64,000 bases of DNA, taken from Steinernema hermaphroditum. Taxonomy: Eukaryota > Nematoda > Chromadorea > Rhabditida > Steinernematidae. Of the stretch, positions 23,400 to 33,367 are shown piece after piece. The stretch's first letter is position 1. Each line of letters begins with the position of its first letter. The DNA lies in contig JAUCMV010000006.1 in assembly GCA_030435675.1 (NCBI GenBank), positions 1 through 64,000 of the forward strand. The letters are read 5' to 3'. The position numbers were made by a program, and so were the translations under genes. The notes under the pieces are model-generated. The model was not told the DNA's origin. It was given only the letters and a program-made list of their open reading frames with translations, and searched no databases.

Positions 23400-25825
23400 G
23401 ATCGTCATCGCACGTGTAAAGTACACATGCAGGCAGATGATGTCAAGAGATGACAACGGGTTCACGATGATATAGGACGAAAACCTTCTTGCAGAACGGC
23501 ACATCCACCCATGTTTATGGGATACTGTAGGTATACTAAACTATACCGTTACATTTTCAACCATGTGTTGATATTTCCGGTTTGCGCTCCCACAACCTCC
23601 ATTTCCATAAAAACAGCGGAAAACAGAGAAATACCGTACCCGCGAGGAGTACGGCGTCTTTTGCGAAAGGAGGGTATTACATCACGTCAGGATCTCACAA
23701 GAGACGGCTCAAGCATGACCCATCCCTCAATGAATAAGGACTTCTTTAGTACAGCCTGCATATGTCAAGGAAAACCATTTATTGTCTCCGTTATCGTCTG
23801 GCCCTCCTTCGAAGTAACTCTACGGAGAGAATTGGAGGAGGGAATTCGATGATAAGGTCCGCACGTTTCGTATTTTTTGCAGATCACAGCTAGCTTTAAA
23901 CTGTGTCCAAAAGGAAGATAGATAAATATATACGTGCGGTACTACGTCTACGCGAAACAGCGATGAATCACTTTGGAGAGCCACACTGAAGATGCACAGA
24001 TCACACATCTGCTGCCTTTGAATTTTTCTTAAGAAGGCAGAACGGCCCTAAGTATCGAAGAAGAACAGGAAGACTACATTAAACGGATCAATACTTAAAT
24101 GCCAATGAAGCGAAATTTATACACTCGTACAGTCCATATGTTTTGTGCTTAAAATGGCCTCAAAGACCTTTACTTTAAGCGATTATAAGCCTTGATAATG
24201 AAAGATTGCAGTATCCTATGTTTCCTATGTTTGAACTTATGTGCTCCTTAACAATTTGCACCGAGCGATAAGCGTACGAGTTTCAAGACTTAAGGTGTGA
24301 GCTGATTAGATACCGCAAACATGATTAGATAGGTGATTAGACCCATTTCGTACCGATTTCCGGACACCTTACGTGGCAAGGAATTTGTTTTACAGTGGGT
24401 AGATAAACACAGCTAGGGAAGGTCGCGAATGTTTCAATGTCCTATCCGTTTTCGCTCTCTGTCGTAGGCCAGCAGTGTTTCATCTTTTAAACCTGATCTG
24501 TTTGTCGCAATGCCAAAGATCCACAACAAGCAAGATATCAGTAAAACCCAGTTTTAAGTAATACTAACACGAGGTGTAGCCTTAAAAAACAAGCGGTCAT
24601 CAGAGCTGTGGTCCAAACGTCTTAGAAGAAGGCCGTCTCTCCCCGACTGACTTCACCCGTGCCACAAGATGACAAAGATCCACAACTAGCAATGAAGAAA
24701 ACTTTTCAGTCACTCCTAGACGTCCAGTCATGACTATCTTCCCAAAGTTGAACGGTAATTGAAAGGAGACAAACCTATGGCTAGTCGATAATCTACATTT
24801 GGAGAGATGAAGAGGAACGAAGTCAATCGCTGTGTTTTCATTTTCTTCGAATCATTGTCGTAATCAGTGCAATCATAGAAGGGAGCGAGCGTTTTCTGAT
24901 GTTTGATCATACCGACGAAGTTCTATCTGTTTGCTAACCAAAAATGAATGCGTAGTCTTTAACTTCATAACATGCAAAATTCAATTTTTAACGCCATAAC
25001 TTTCACGGCTTCAATTCGTAACTCAAAACCATTTCCTTGCCTCATTTTGTATGAATGCAGCCAGTGACAAAATTGGTGAGATGTTTTAAGAACTCTTTAA
25101 AAATCAAAGATGTTCAAGGATCAGAGCAATAAAAAGATACAATATCCAGGGCAACGATAAAAATATCATATGGGTAAACACAAGTAAAGTAAAACCCAAA
25201 GAAGTGAGGCTGCTCGACATCATCGATGGTCATGCGATTTGTGAAAAACATTACTTTGGTCAGCCTTATCAGAATGAATGATCGTTAATGAGTGCTTTTT
25301 GCTCTTAAAATTCACGTGCCTCATTTGCAACCCTTCACGTTTTACCTTTCAACTCGATTTTATTGTTTAATAATGAGGGTTTCTATAGTGTCAAATTGCA
25401 CCTTTGTTCATCCAAATTTCGTCTAAAGGTGATCTTTGATTGGAAAATCTTATAGTCGTGGTAAGCGGGCTGCAACGGATCGAAGAGACGTTCAATCGAT
25501 TCATCAACCGGCTCACGGATCGGTTGAATCGGCTGGCCAACTGGTTGATACGAATATATGGCTCAACCATTGCCCATCTCTGGTCGTTCTTAGCATTATT
25601 GTATTGTTTTCAATGCAACAACTCAATACAAAAACAGTCGAGGTGTTCTGTGAATCGTGACACTTTACGTTTAATCCCGATTAACGAGGCCTTCCTCGAG
25701 TAAACAAACGAAAAGCGAAAGTAATTAGCAGTCTTCCTTTTCCTCAACAAACAATCGCTAATCGGACTGTAGGAGGATGGCCATATAAAACGGATGAAGG
25801 CAACGAGATGCACGTATTTTGTGAA
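23400..25825. other. Long A/T-rich intergenic region
   Basis: No convincing gene is seen. Open frames such as 23511-23852 lack features. A short repeat family member (GGATCGGTTGAATCGGCTGG ending GCCCATCTCT) is at about 25470-25581 and is listed separately. The rest shows no structure I can support. Confidence 0.35.
25470..25581. repeat. Short repeat family 'GGCTGGCCAAC.GGTTGA', copy 1
   Basis: It contains GGATCGGTTGAATCGGCTGG and CCAACTGGTTGATACGA, and ends with TTGCCCATCTCT. The same core and the same AGAGATGGG / CCCATCTCT terminus occur at 37081-37200 and 60354-60421, and the terminus occurs at 36666-36768. The left terminus is not clear in this copy. Confidence 0.6.
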
Positions 25826-26750
25826 ATGTTTCACACCGTTATTTTCCTAGCTGTCGTAGCCACAGGTGTTGCAAACGAGCAGCCGTGGTATTATTCGGTG
25901 AGGGAGGAAGGTGCGCCTTATAATTGTAAAGCAGGCATGTTGGAATAGGTGGTTCATTTAACAGGCGACTGATTTAGAATGCTCTACAACGATGGACTGT
26001 GAAACGGGATTGAGTTGTTTTAATGCTACTGCAAAGACGAAAGGATGTTGCTTAAAGAGTAGGTTGTTCTGGCCATTTCAGAACATGGAGTCCAAGACAT
26101 GGAATCCGAGGAAACATTACTTGCCGGGCTAAATGGGTCCCATGGCAAGCAGCTGAAGCTGTCCACATTGGCGCGCCTGTTATTAGGTTGGAAAGGTGGA
26201 AATGATGGATTACAAAATGCAACTTTTATTTCCATCTTATTTCACTCAAAGTCGCTTAAAGTCAAAGGTTTCACTGGTTTCGGGCATCAAGTCTCGCCTA
26301 TTAGATGTTTCCTTCCTTAACTGGCTCCTCCAGTTTTGAATTATCTAATACATCATAAATTTAAGCCTAGCATCTCCATCGTCCATCACTATGGTTGTTA
26401 GCATAACATTCTTATTTTTTTGTTTATAGCTTTGAAGCCCAACGAAACCGGCTGCATTGCCGACGATCAGTGCAAAAGAGCCTGCGAATCAACCCACTGT
26501 GATAGGACACAGAGTCCTTCTCGATGCCTTTGCGACACTGGACGCCACTTCCTATTCAACAAATGCTGTAAGCGTGGACATATAATATAAGTCGTAATGG
26601 TGTTTAGGGAAAAAGTGTCCTGACTTTGCACACCCAGAACCAGTGATCGACAGCCGAGGCTTCAGTCGATGTGAACTGAAGGGCGACACGAAGAGTGCGA
26701 TGATGTATATGAGAAGAATGAGACGACAAATGAGAAGTGCGTTCTGTTAA
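25826..26750 (+). CDS. Small secreted cysteine-rich protein (EB-module-like), four exons
   Basis: I assembled this gene from splice signals: exons 25826-25897, 25965-26058, 26430-26567 and 26608-26750, with GT-AG borders and phases that join to 148 residues. Residues 1-16 (MFHTVIFLAVVATGVA) are a signal peptide. Three cysteine clusters follow: LECSTTMDCETGLSCFN..KGCC, then GCIADDQCKRACESTHCD..RCLCDTG..NKC, then KKCPD and a basic, methionine-rich tail ending RSAFC. The spacing resembles EB modules of secreted nematode proteins. AATAAA follows at 26779. A secreted structural or defence role is possible but not shown. It is too fragmented to appear as a long open frame. Confidence 0.8.
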
Positions 26751-28581
26751 ATCGATTAATAATACTGTAAACACCATAATAAATTTTATTTATCGGACTT
26801 TGTTGGCTGTCTGGAGGCGAAGTGCATAGCTATTCCCAAATTTAGCTTCCTGTCTTTGATGTTTGAAGTCCTTTATTGAACATTTGTGTTGCCTGGGTGG
26901 ACTCGCAAAGTGGAAGAATCTTTAAAGGACAAAGGACATCCGCTTAAAGCGCTATGCCTCGTTGTGTTCCGCGCTTTATGAATGCCCAAAATACGTTGAT
27001 GTTTGCCGTTGACTCAAATTACAGAATAAGTTGGAAATCATTCTATTCTTTGCCGGTCAAATTAAACCCTTATGTTCAATGTTCAATTTAAAGTTGCCTT
27101 TGGCGTGGTGCTGCTACACCGCTATGTCACAGTAATCCAAATCCAGCATTCGAGTATTGAACAGGGCTGTGCGAAACTCGAAACTCGGATGTCAAAACTC
27201 AAAAGCAACTTTGCGACTGCAACTTATCAAGATCATGTTCGAAGATTAGTCAGTGTCAATGATGTCGCTGAGAAGAGCCTCTCGCGTCCGACATGGACAG
27301 TCCTTTAAGGCCAAGTTTTGAGTTTATACTTTGGCATTATGTATACACCACTATGTTACAGCAATGCCAGTCCGAAATCCAAAATTCGAGTTCCGAAACG
27401 GGTCAAGAAAGAGGTTCGCTTCTTAATAAAGCAAAAAAGGACAAAGAAAAACAAAAAAAAACTTGACTGAAACTTACTAAGATCATTTATGTATCTTGAT
27501 AGCTTGGCAGATCTAAATCTCGAATAACAAAGGTATTATAAACATTCAATGGAATGTCCAACTCCAATTCAAGTTCCATTTTTCTTCATTCTTCATTAAT
27601 TTACATCTGTCTTAGGCATGGTGCCATTAAACACCGCTATGTCACATTCATCCTAAGCCGCCTAAGAACTTGAGTGCAACTTATCAAGGTCATCTGCCTA
27701 TCTTGATAGCTTGATGGATCAAGATCTCGAATCACAAAAGTATTCGAAACATTCAGTGGAATATTATTGTCGGTGAAGCAGGATCGAAATATCACATAGA
27801 TTTCGCAGGCTCCGAAAATTTTGAACTGTCGAGTTGCTAGCCCCTTTACTTTTCACTTTTATGGTTTTCCCAACTTTTTAATGCGACCTGTTTAGACAGC
27901 TTTTCTTGATGTTTCTTACATAGCGATTTGCTGAAAAGGGTACATTAGGAACTTGACTGAAACTTACCAAGATCATCTGCTTGATGGATCAAGATCTCGA
28001 ATCACAAAAGTATTCGAAACATTCAGTGGAATATTATTGCTAGATTTTTCTTCATTTTCCGTATTTTCTGCACTACCTTTTTATTTTCCCTTTATCGTTC
28101 TGTGCATTTGTTCCGCAATTTACGGCTAGATGAACCTTTCTCTCTAAGTACATCTACTATGAATAAAAGAAGTCACTCGTCCATAAACATGTAGGCGACG
28201 TTCCGCTTCCAACGCTAGCTCTGATTTAATGTTCACCATTGTTCGGATCCGTTCCCCTTGCGTCCCTTCTTCCTCGTGCACTGTTCAATAGTTCAAAGCT
28301 CGCGCTCAACAAAATACGCGGAAATGCGATTCCTTTTGTCGGTTCTATCTTTACGTCGGATTAAAAAATGTGCACGCCGAACCACAATGCGCACGTTCTA
28401 TAATCGGTTTAGCACTTTTGCTCTTGGCTCTCTGATTCTGCAACTTTTCTATTGTGATCAACGGCTAATGCACGATTTGATAAAGTAGAGCCATCAATTT
28501 GGGGTAGTTCGTTAGACAATTTCCTGTTCTGCGAAGAGAGCGTCCATATAACAGAATGACCACGGTTTCGATAAGTAGTCT
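26751..28581. other. Intergenic region with degenerate repeats
   Basis: Open frames here (27072-27308, 28258-28488) have no recognisable features. Repeated blocks at 27480-27560, 27690-27770 and 27960-28040 are listed separately. No gene is supported. Confidence 0.35.
27455..28042. repeat. Three dispersed copies of a block around ATCAAGATCTCGAATCACAA
   Basis: The block GATGGATCAAGATCTCGAAT, then CACAAAAGTATTCGAAACATTCAGTGGAATATTATTG, occurs almost identically near 27712-27767 and 27973-28038. A diverged version is near 27505-27555 (GATCTAAATCTCGAATAACAAAGG...ATTCAATGGAATGTCC). Each is preceded by CTTGA.TGAAACTTA.CAAGATCAT-like sequence. This indicates local segmental duplication of about 260-280 bases. 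Confidence 0.65.
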
Positions 28582-28676
28582 CTCATACACCTGGCCTTTT
28601 CGGCCAGAACTATGGTATCCATTTTAGATTCACTTTCGAAAGTGGCCAAATTTGGCCGGTGTTTGGGGTATAGCTT
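28582..28676 (+). repeat. Direct repeat A, copy 1 (GGCC-rich)
   Basis: Shares CACCTGGCC.TTTCGGCCAG, CTATGGTATC, CTTT.GAAAGTGGCC and GGCCGGTGTTTGGGGTA with the block at 29002-29095. Both are same-strand and internally palindromic around GGCC-TTTC-GGCC. Function unknown. Confidence 0.65.
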
Positions 28677-29001
28677 CATCTATCATCCCTTGTTGGACTC
28701 TCCCTTGTCAGATGGTGGATTGGTGCGGTGTGAATCGATGTTTGGATAGAATGCGTTACCGTATGCAGAGTCCATTGCACTGCGGTTTACTCAAATAGTG
28801 ACCAAAAGACGCTAAAAACCTTCAATTATGGTTGTTTCTACTTCATGCTTTCCCAATGTGCATATTCAATATACTTGACTTTGACAGGGTACTCTAAAGC
28901 CATAGATATTGTTTCTCCTAATCTTTGGACGTTCTATGAGGACAAGAACAGACTAAAGGCCATTAAATTGAAACCATACTATCCGTATTTAAACGACAGT
29001 A

Positions 29002-29095
29002 GACTCTCCTGCACCTGGCCCTTTCGGCCAGTCCTATGGTATCTATTTCAAAATGGCTTTTGAAAGTGGCCGGTGTTTGGGGTACAGCTTTACCT
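29002..29095 (+). repeat. Direct repeat A, copy 2 (GGCC-rich)
   Basis: Second copy of the block at 28582-28676, about 420 bases downstream, with the same order of motifs ending GGTGTTTGGGGTACAGCTTTA. The space between the two (28677-29001) has no supported gene. Confidence 0.65.
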
Positions 29096-29649
29096 GTCGC
29101 TCATCTGACGACAGGAACAATCTATAGTGCATTGGGGGGAAACTGAAACATGTGCGCATTATCCATATTGAACCGCCCCAAATGTACTGACCAGTTAGTT
29201 ACCTGCAAACCAACTACAGTCTATATTTCTTTCAAGCTTCTTGTTTTCACTCCAAAATATGCTGTAAATAAGGTACTTAGCTCGTAATCAACTGCGCACG
29301 GAAGTGTTATGAAGCCTTGAGCTTCGATGCAATTGGATGAAATTTCGCCATGGTTTCAAGCTATACAACAACTTCCTTCAGCTTAACATGAAATCGCGCA
29401 CTCCTTTTGAGATAATCCTACATTCCATTGCACCAATATCGAAGACCCTATACCACATCCTCTAATTACCAACGTTCTCGTTATCCCCCTTTCCAGGACT
29501 TCGTTTACACAATAAAAACCGGCATCACCTGCTCGGCACCACTTAATTACATTCGGAACTACGTGCTGAACGTCGAACTCCGCCTTCGGCGACCTTTGAT
29601 TGCCTCAGGGATTATCTTTGAGGTATAAATATGCACATGTGTCGTCGCA
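29096..29649. other. Upstream region of the ShKT gene
   Basis: No gene is supported. A TATA-like GGTATAAATA lies at about 29622-29631, some 20-28 bases before the ATG at 29650, and may be the promoter of the next gene. Confidence 0.4.
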
Positions 29650-29979
29650 ATGCTTCAACAGGTTCAATCAGCAACGATGTCCGTCAACGAGGTCACAGTC
29701 ACCATTCTTCTCAGCGTCTTTCTGCTTGTCAACATTGCCCCACAGGCATCTGCGGCGGAGCCTAATTCTTTCCCTCTCTATCAAGCCGTCTCTGCACTAA
29801 AGATTCGTAAGCCAATCGCTCAGAAATCTATAGATGTGCATTGTCGCTTTTCAGCATGTGGCGATTATCACTCTCAGAGAATTTGCATCGGAATCAAGCA
29901 GGCCGGCCAATGTAATACACGGGGACATATCAAGTATTGCTACAAAACTTGCACCAGTTGCACCGGTATCGTGCGCTAA
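29650..29979 (+). CDS. Secreted single ShKT-domain peptide
   Basis: This is a 109-residue intronless open frame. A second methionine at residue 10 is also possible as the start, followed by a hydrophobic signal (VTVTILLSVFLLVNIAPQASA). The C-terminal 40 residues carry the ShKT cysteine frame: C-GDYHSQRI-C-IGIKQAGQ-C-NTRGHIKY-C-YKT-C-TS-C, six cysteines with the closing C-x3-C-x2-C and a conserved Asp after the first, plus one extra upstream cysteine (HCRFSAC). ShKT domains are abundant in nematode secreted proteins, attached to enzymes or alone. A single domain could modulate channels or be structural; its activity is unknown. AATAAA at 30029 follows the stop. Confidence 0.8.
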   Translation: MLQQVQSATMSVNEVTVTILLSVFLLVNIAPQASAAEPNSFPLYQAVSALKIRKPIAQKSIDVHCRFSACGDYHSQRICIGIKQAGQCNTRGHIKYCYKTCTSCTGIVR

Positions 29980-30618
29980 AACGTCGAATCTTTTGATATG
30001 TTCGTGATACTTAAGGTGGCTTTTATATCAATAAATTGGAACAATCATGTCCATGAGGTGTAATGCGACCTAAAACACACATATACAGTTTTGTGCATAG
30101 GGTTGTTGAAAAACGAATTACAAAACTGTTGTTAATTCACAACGACTCCAGATCACAATGGCCAGAGAATCTGAGGCTAACAGAGCTATAGAGGAGCTAA
30201 CGCTTATAATAACGCTTCGAGCAATCAACATAGTGTTTGTGCCCAGAACTTTTAGATTGTAGGTGACGTCGACGGAGGTGCTCGCACTTTGGATTCTGCG
30301 GCGAAGACGAGGTTTCCCAAGACTCGAAGACTCGCATTGATCAGGGTCCGGGGTCCAGGTATAAGGGACCTGTTTGTGCTAGATTTAGACATCGGCTGGG
30401 GATCAAATTTTGCACAGCTAATGTCTATGACCATATGTAGGGGTGCACAAAATAACCGAGGAGGAGGTTTGTGAAATCACTTCCCAAAGGATTCTTGATC
30501 CTGATCGACGAAAGCGCGTCAAGGGAGGGCTTCTATGTGAGTCCTTCTCTGACGATGGTTATGGACGGTCCCCATTTGATAGTCGCCATGCTGGCGTTGA
30601 AGAGTCCGGCGGGTGTGC
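29980..30618. other. Intergenic region before the MULE element
   Basis: No gene is supported. Overlapping frames at 30252-30474 read through without features. Confidence 0.3.
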
Positions 30619-30633
30619 CGACAACAGCGCGCA

Positions 30634-30930
30634 AAAAAAGAGAGCGCAAAAAAGAGCGCGCAGACGAAAGAGAGCGCAAAAAAGAGCGCGCAGATGAAAG
30701 AGAGCGCAAAAAAGAGCGCGCAGATGAAAGAGAGCGCAGAAAAGAGCGCGCAGATGAAAGAGAGCGCAGAAAAGAGCGCGCAGATGAAAGAGAGCGCAGA
30801 AAAGAGCGCGCAGATGAAAGAGAGCGCAAAAAAGAGCGCGCAGATGAAAGAGAGCGCAAAAAAGAGCGCGCAGATGAAAGAGAGCGCAAAAAAGAGCGCG
30901 CAGATGAAAGAGAGCGCAGAAAGAGGAATG
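30634..30930 (+). repeat. 30-base tandem repeat array, left arm
   Basis: About nine copies of a 30-base unit vary at the A-tract (GCGCAAAAAAG against GCGCAGAAAAG). All three plus frames stay open through it (for example ERKKERADE or SAKKSAQMK repeats), so the long open frames here are artefacts of the repeat period. Confidence 0.9.
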
Positions 30931-31034
30931 TTACTTTCAAAACTAAGCCCGTCTCGCAACGCTGCTGCATGCAGAGACTGTACCTTTGCACGAAGTGTCC
31001 GCTGTGTAGCTGATGCTGTGTAGCGACTGTAGAC

Positions 31035-32270
31035 ATGGAAGAAAATGTTATTGGTCGGCCAGGTGTTTTAAACGTAAGTTTCATATACACTCTGTTGCGC
31101 CTAATGGTAGAATTTTACAGGAATTACCCAGGCTCCGCACTGCTGAAGCCCATGATGTGTTCGATTTAAGCGATCCCGTCGACCAGGACGAAGAAGATAA
31201 CGTCGGAACACAATTTCGACAAGCTTCATCGCAAAGGTCCAGACTGACTACACACCTTGGATGTGGAATACTCATGGCTGATGGTTATTCTTATCGCAAG
31301 GATCGTGTCTTGAAAAGACGCATTGGATATTCGGCGTATCGATGTGTCGAGAGGAAATGCCCTGCGACTTCGAACTGGCAGCATTTGATGCAGCTCGAGA
31401 AGTGTGGCCGAACATAACCGTTAACCTTTGCCATTTCCATATGGCTCAGTCCGTGTTCAGACGGATCCAAAAATGCAACGACCTTCTTAAGCGCTACCAA
31501 ACAGTCGATGAGGACAGGATTATTATGAAGTCCTTAGCAAATTTGGCTTTCGTACCCACTCATAAAGTCTACGAAGCATTTTGTGCTCTTTGGGACGAAG
31601 CGAGCGACATGGACCCTTTGTTTCGGTCGTTCTTCAGGACGTACATTGGCAAGGACAGCGTTCCCGATGAGCTGATTCCGGAATTTACGGCAGGATGCGG
31701 AGCTGATGGTAACTTGAAGCAACCATGAAACAGTTACTCTTTTTCGTTTTATAGCTTTCATCAGGGACCAACTGCCGACCGAGCGATCACGAGGTGTTAC
31801 GTATCCTCCGGCACTGTGGAATCTTTATGAGCGCACTCTTAGCGGCGAATCTAGGACAAATAATTCTATGGAAGGGTGGCACTCTTCGATTCGGCGCTGT
31901 TTCGCTGGGAAGCCACAGATGACAACGCTTCTAACAAGGTATTCGACATTATACATTATTATTCACGGACTTATACTTATACAGAATCAAATCGGAGCAA
32001 GAATATGCCATGCAATCCCTGCGAGAGTTCAGGATTAATCCATCTCGGGGTCTCCGACAGCGACCACAACGCTATCGCTATCGTCTTCAAAATGATCAGT
32101 TTATGGAAATCGTAAGCCGCTGGGGCGAAAAAGATGGCAATAGATGCGTCGAGTACCTAAGAAGGTTGGCTCTGCACAGTCAGTCGCTTCACCCGTCCAA
32201 TACTGATCCAGGAGAAGACTGCGACGACGATGCCGAGAACGCTCAAGATACTAGTGTCGAAGCAACGTGA
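31035..32270 (+). pseudogene. FLYWCH / MULE transposase gene, internally deleted
   Basis: An exon 31035-31073 splices to one starting near 31121. A FLYWCH-like zinc motif is at 31264-31370 (GYSYRKDRVLKR, YRCVERKCPAT). It runs directly, in a different frame, into the second half of a MULE transposase: CDFELAAFDAAREVWPNI, LCHFHMAQSVFRRIQ, then PALWNLYERTL, ESRTNNSMEGWHSS and a C-terminal EQEYAMQSLREF after an intron at about 31937-31983. The first catalytic Asp region is missing. The frame break at the junction indicates an internal deletion; the copy is not functional. Confidence 0.8.
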
Positions 32271-32335
32271 TCATTTTTCAAACTACCTTGTTGATTTATG
32301 CCTTGTTGATTTAAAAAAATTGTTTTGTTGTTTGC

Positions 32336-32500
32336 GCTCTCTTCCATCTGCGCGCTCTTTTCTGCGCTCTCTTTCATCTGCGCGCTCTTTTCTGCGCTCT
32401 CTTTCATCTGCGCGCTCTTTTTTGCGCTCTCTTTCATCTGCGCGCTCTTTTTTGCGCTCTCTTTCATCTGCGCGCTCTTTTTTGCGCTCTCTTTTTTGCG
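32336..32500 (-). repeat. 30-base tandem repeat array, right arm (inverted)
   Basis: About five copies of the same 30-base unit as the left array but in reverse orientation (CTTTCATCTGCGCGCTCTTT). Together with the left array it could form a long hairpin. Confidence 0.9.
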
Positions 32501-32511
32501 CGCTGTTGTCG

Positions 32512-32924
32512 TGTAACCAGTCCGGCGATGAAATGCTTCCGGTCGAAGTACTTCTTGTCGTGCTGTAGATCGGCCTTTCTGTGATTCCTCGATTTCGGGG
32601 GTCGTAGTCGAGCAAGAAGTCTTTCTAGGGGAGCTCGGAGAGTGGCTTGTGATCTTTGTCACAGATGATGAATATGTGTATCACATGACGCATCGGCAGC
32701 TCATAAATCAATTGTTGCTCGTTCAACAAGAGTCATATATTGATAAAACCGAGTTCTCTGCACTGCAGCTGGAGTAACATTTGACGAAATGTGCTTCTTG
32801 GCTTTATCCTCATGTGTGGCTTTATCCCAATCATCTTCACAACAAAGTCAACGTATTTATTGCCAGCAATAAACATATACCAGTATACCATAAGGGACAT
32901 CGGAATTCATAAAAGTCTTACGAC
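32512..32924. other. Spacer between MULE element and orphan gene
   Basis: No supported gene. The 3' untranslated region of the minus-strand gene at 32925-33367 probably lies here (TTTATT at 32854-32859 reads AATAAA on the minus strand). Confidence 0.4.
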
Positions 32925-33367
32925 TCAAAATCGTCCTTCGGACGCATGGTAAAGACCGCCTCGATCTTGGACGTAGCCGATCGACTCGCTCATGAAACGA
33001 GCTCCGCTGCTGTATCCTCCGCTGTAGCGGTGGAGCGGGGTGGAAGCGGTGAAGAACTCCGGCTCTGGAGCTCTGGCGAAACAGCTTCGCTCGTCGCGCC
33101 ACCTGCTCAGATTCACGTCGTATCGCACTTCCTCGGGTCGCGAAGGCGATCTCTCTGGAAATGTGAGATTTTGAGTGTCCGCAGGTGATTAGTACGTATG
33201 GTACCTGAACGCTGGTGCTCGACTTCGTCCATGCAGTCAACCAGTTCTTTCGTGTCGTAGTCGACGGTCTTAAAAAGCGCAGTTGAGCAGAGATTTTAAA
33301 ACATCCGCAGCAAAACATAAACCCTAGTATCTTAAGAATGAATCCTTACCGAGGTTGAAGCGGACAT
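32925..33367 (-). CDS. Small orphan protein, Tyr/Ser/Arg-rich
   Basis: Three exons (33367-33350, 33268-33205, 33154-32925) with GT-AG borders and correct phases give 103 residues: MSASTS, then VDYDTKELVDCMDEVEHQ, then an Arg/Tyr/Gly-rich part (RYDVNLSRWRDERSCF, YSGGYSSGARFMSESIGYV, GGLYHASEGRF). No signal peptide or membrane helix is present. I do not recognise the family. Regular splicing, codon use resembling neighbouring genes and an AATAAA downstream support a real gene. Confidence 0.65.

Larger units (their letters stand above)
30619..32511 (+). mobile_element. Decayed MULE transposon with inverted minisatellite termini
   Basis: The outer ends are CGACAACAGCGCGCAAAAAA at 30619 and its inverted copy ending at 32511. 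Inside each end lies an array of a 30-base unit (GCGCAAAAAAGAGCGCGCAG and ATGAAAGAGA): about nine units on the left (to about 30930) and about five on the right (32336-32500), in opposite orientation. Between them lies a broken FLYWCH/MULE transposase gene. Target duplications of 8-10 bases were looked for but not found by eye. Confidence 0.8.

Noticed and set aside
30471..31013. Long open frames through the left minisatellite (180 codons and others on both strands)
   Set aside because: The 30-base period keeps all frames open; the peptide is a repeat artefact and no start, splice or conservation signal supports it.
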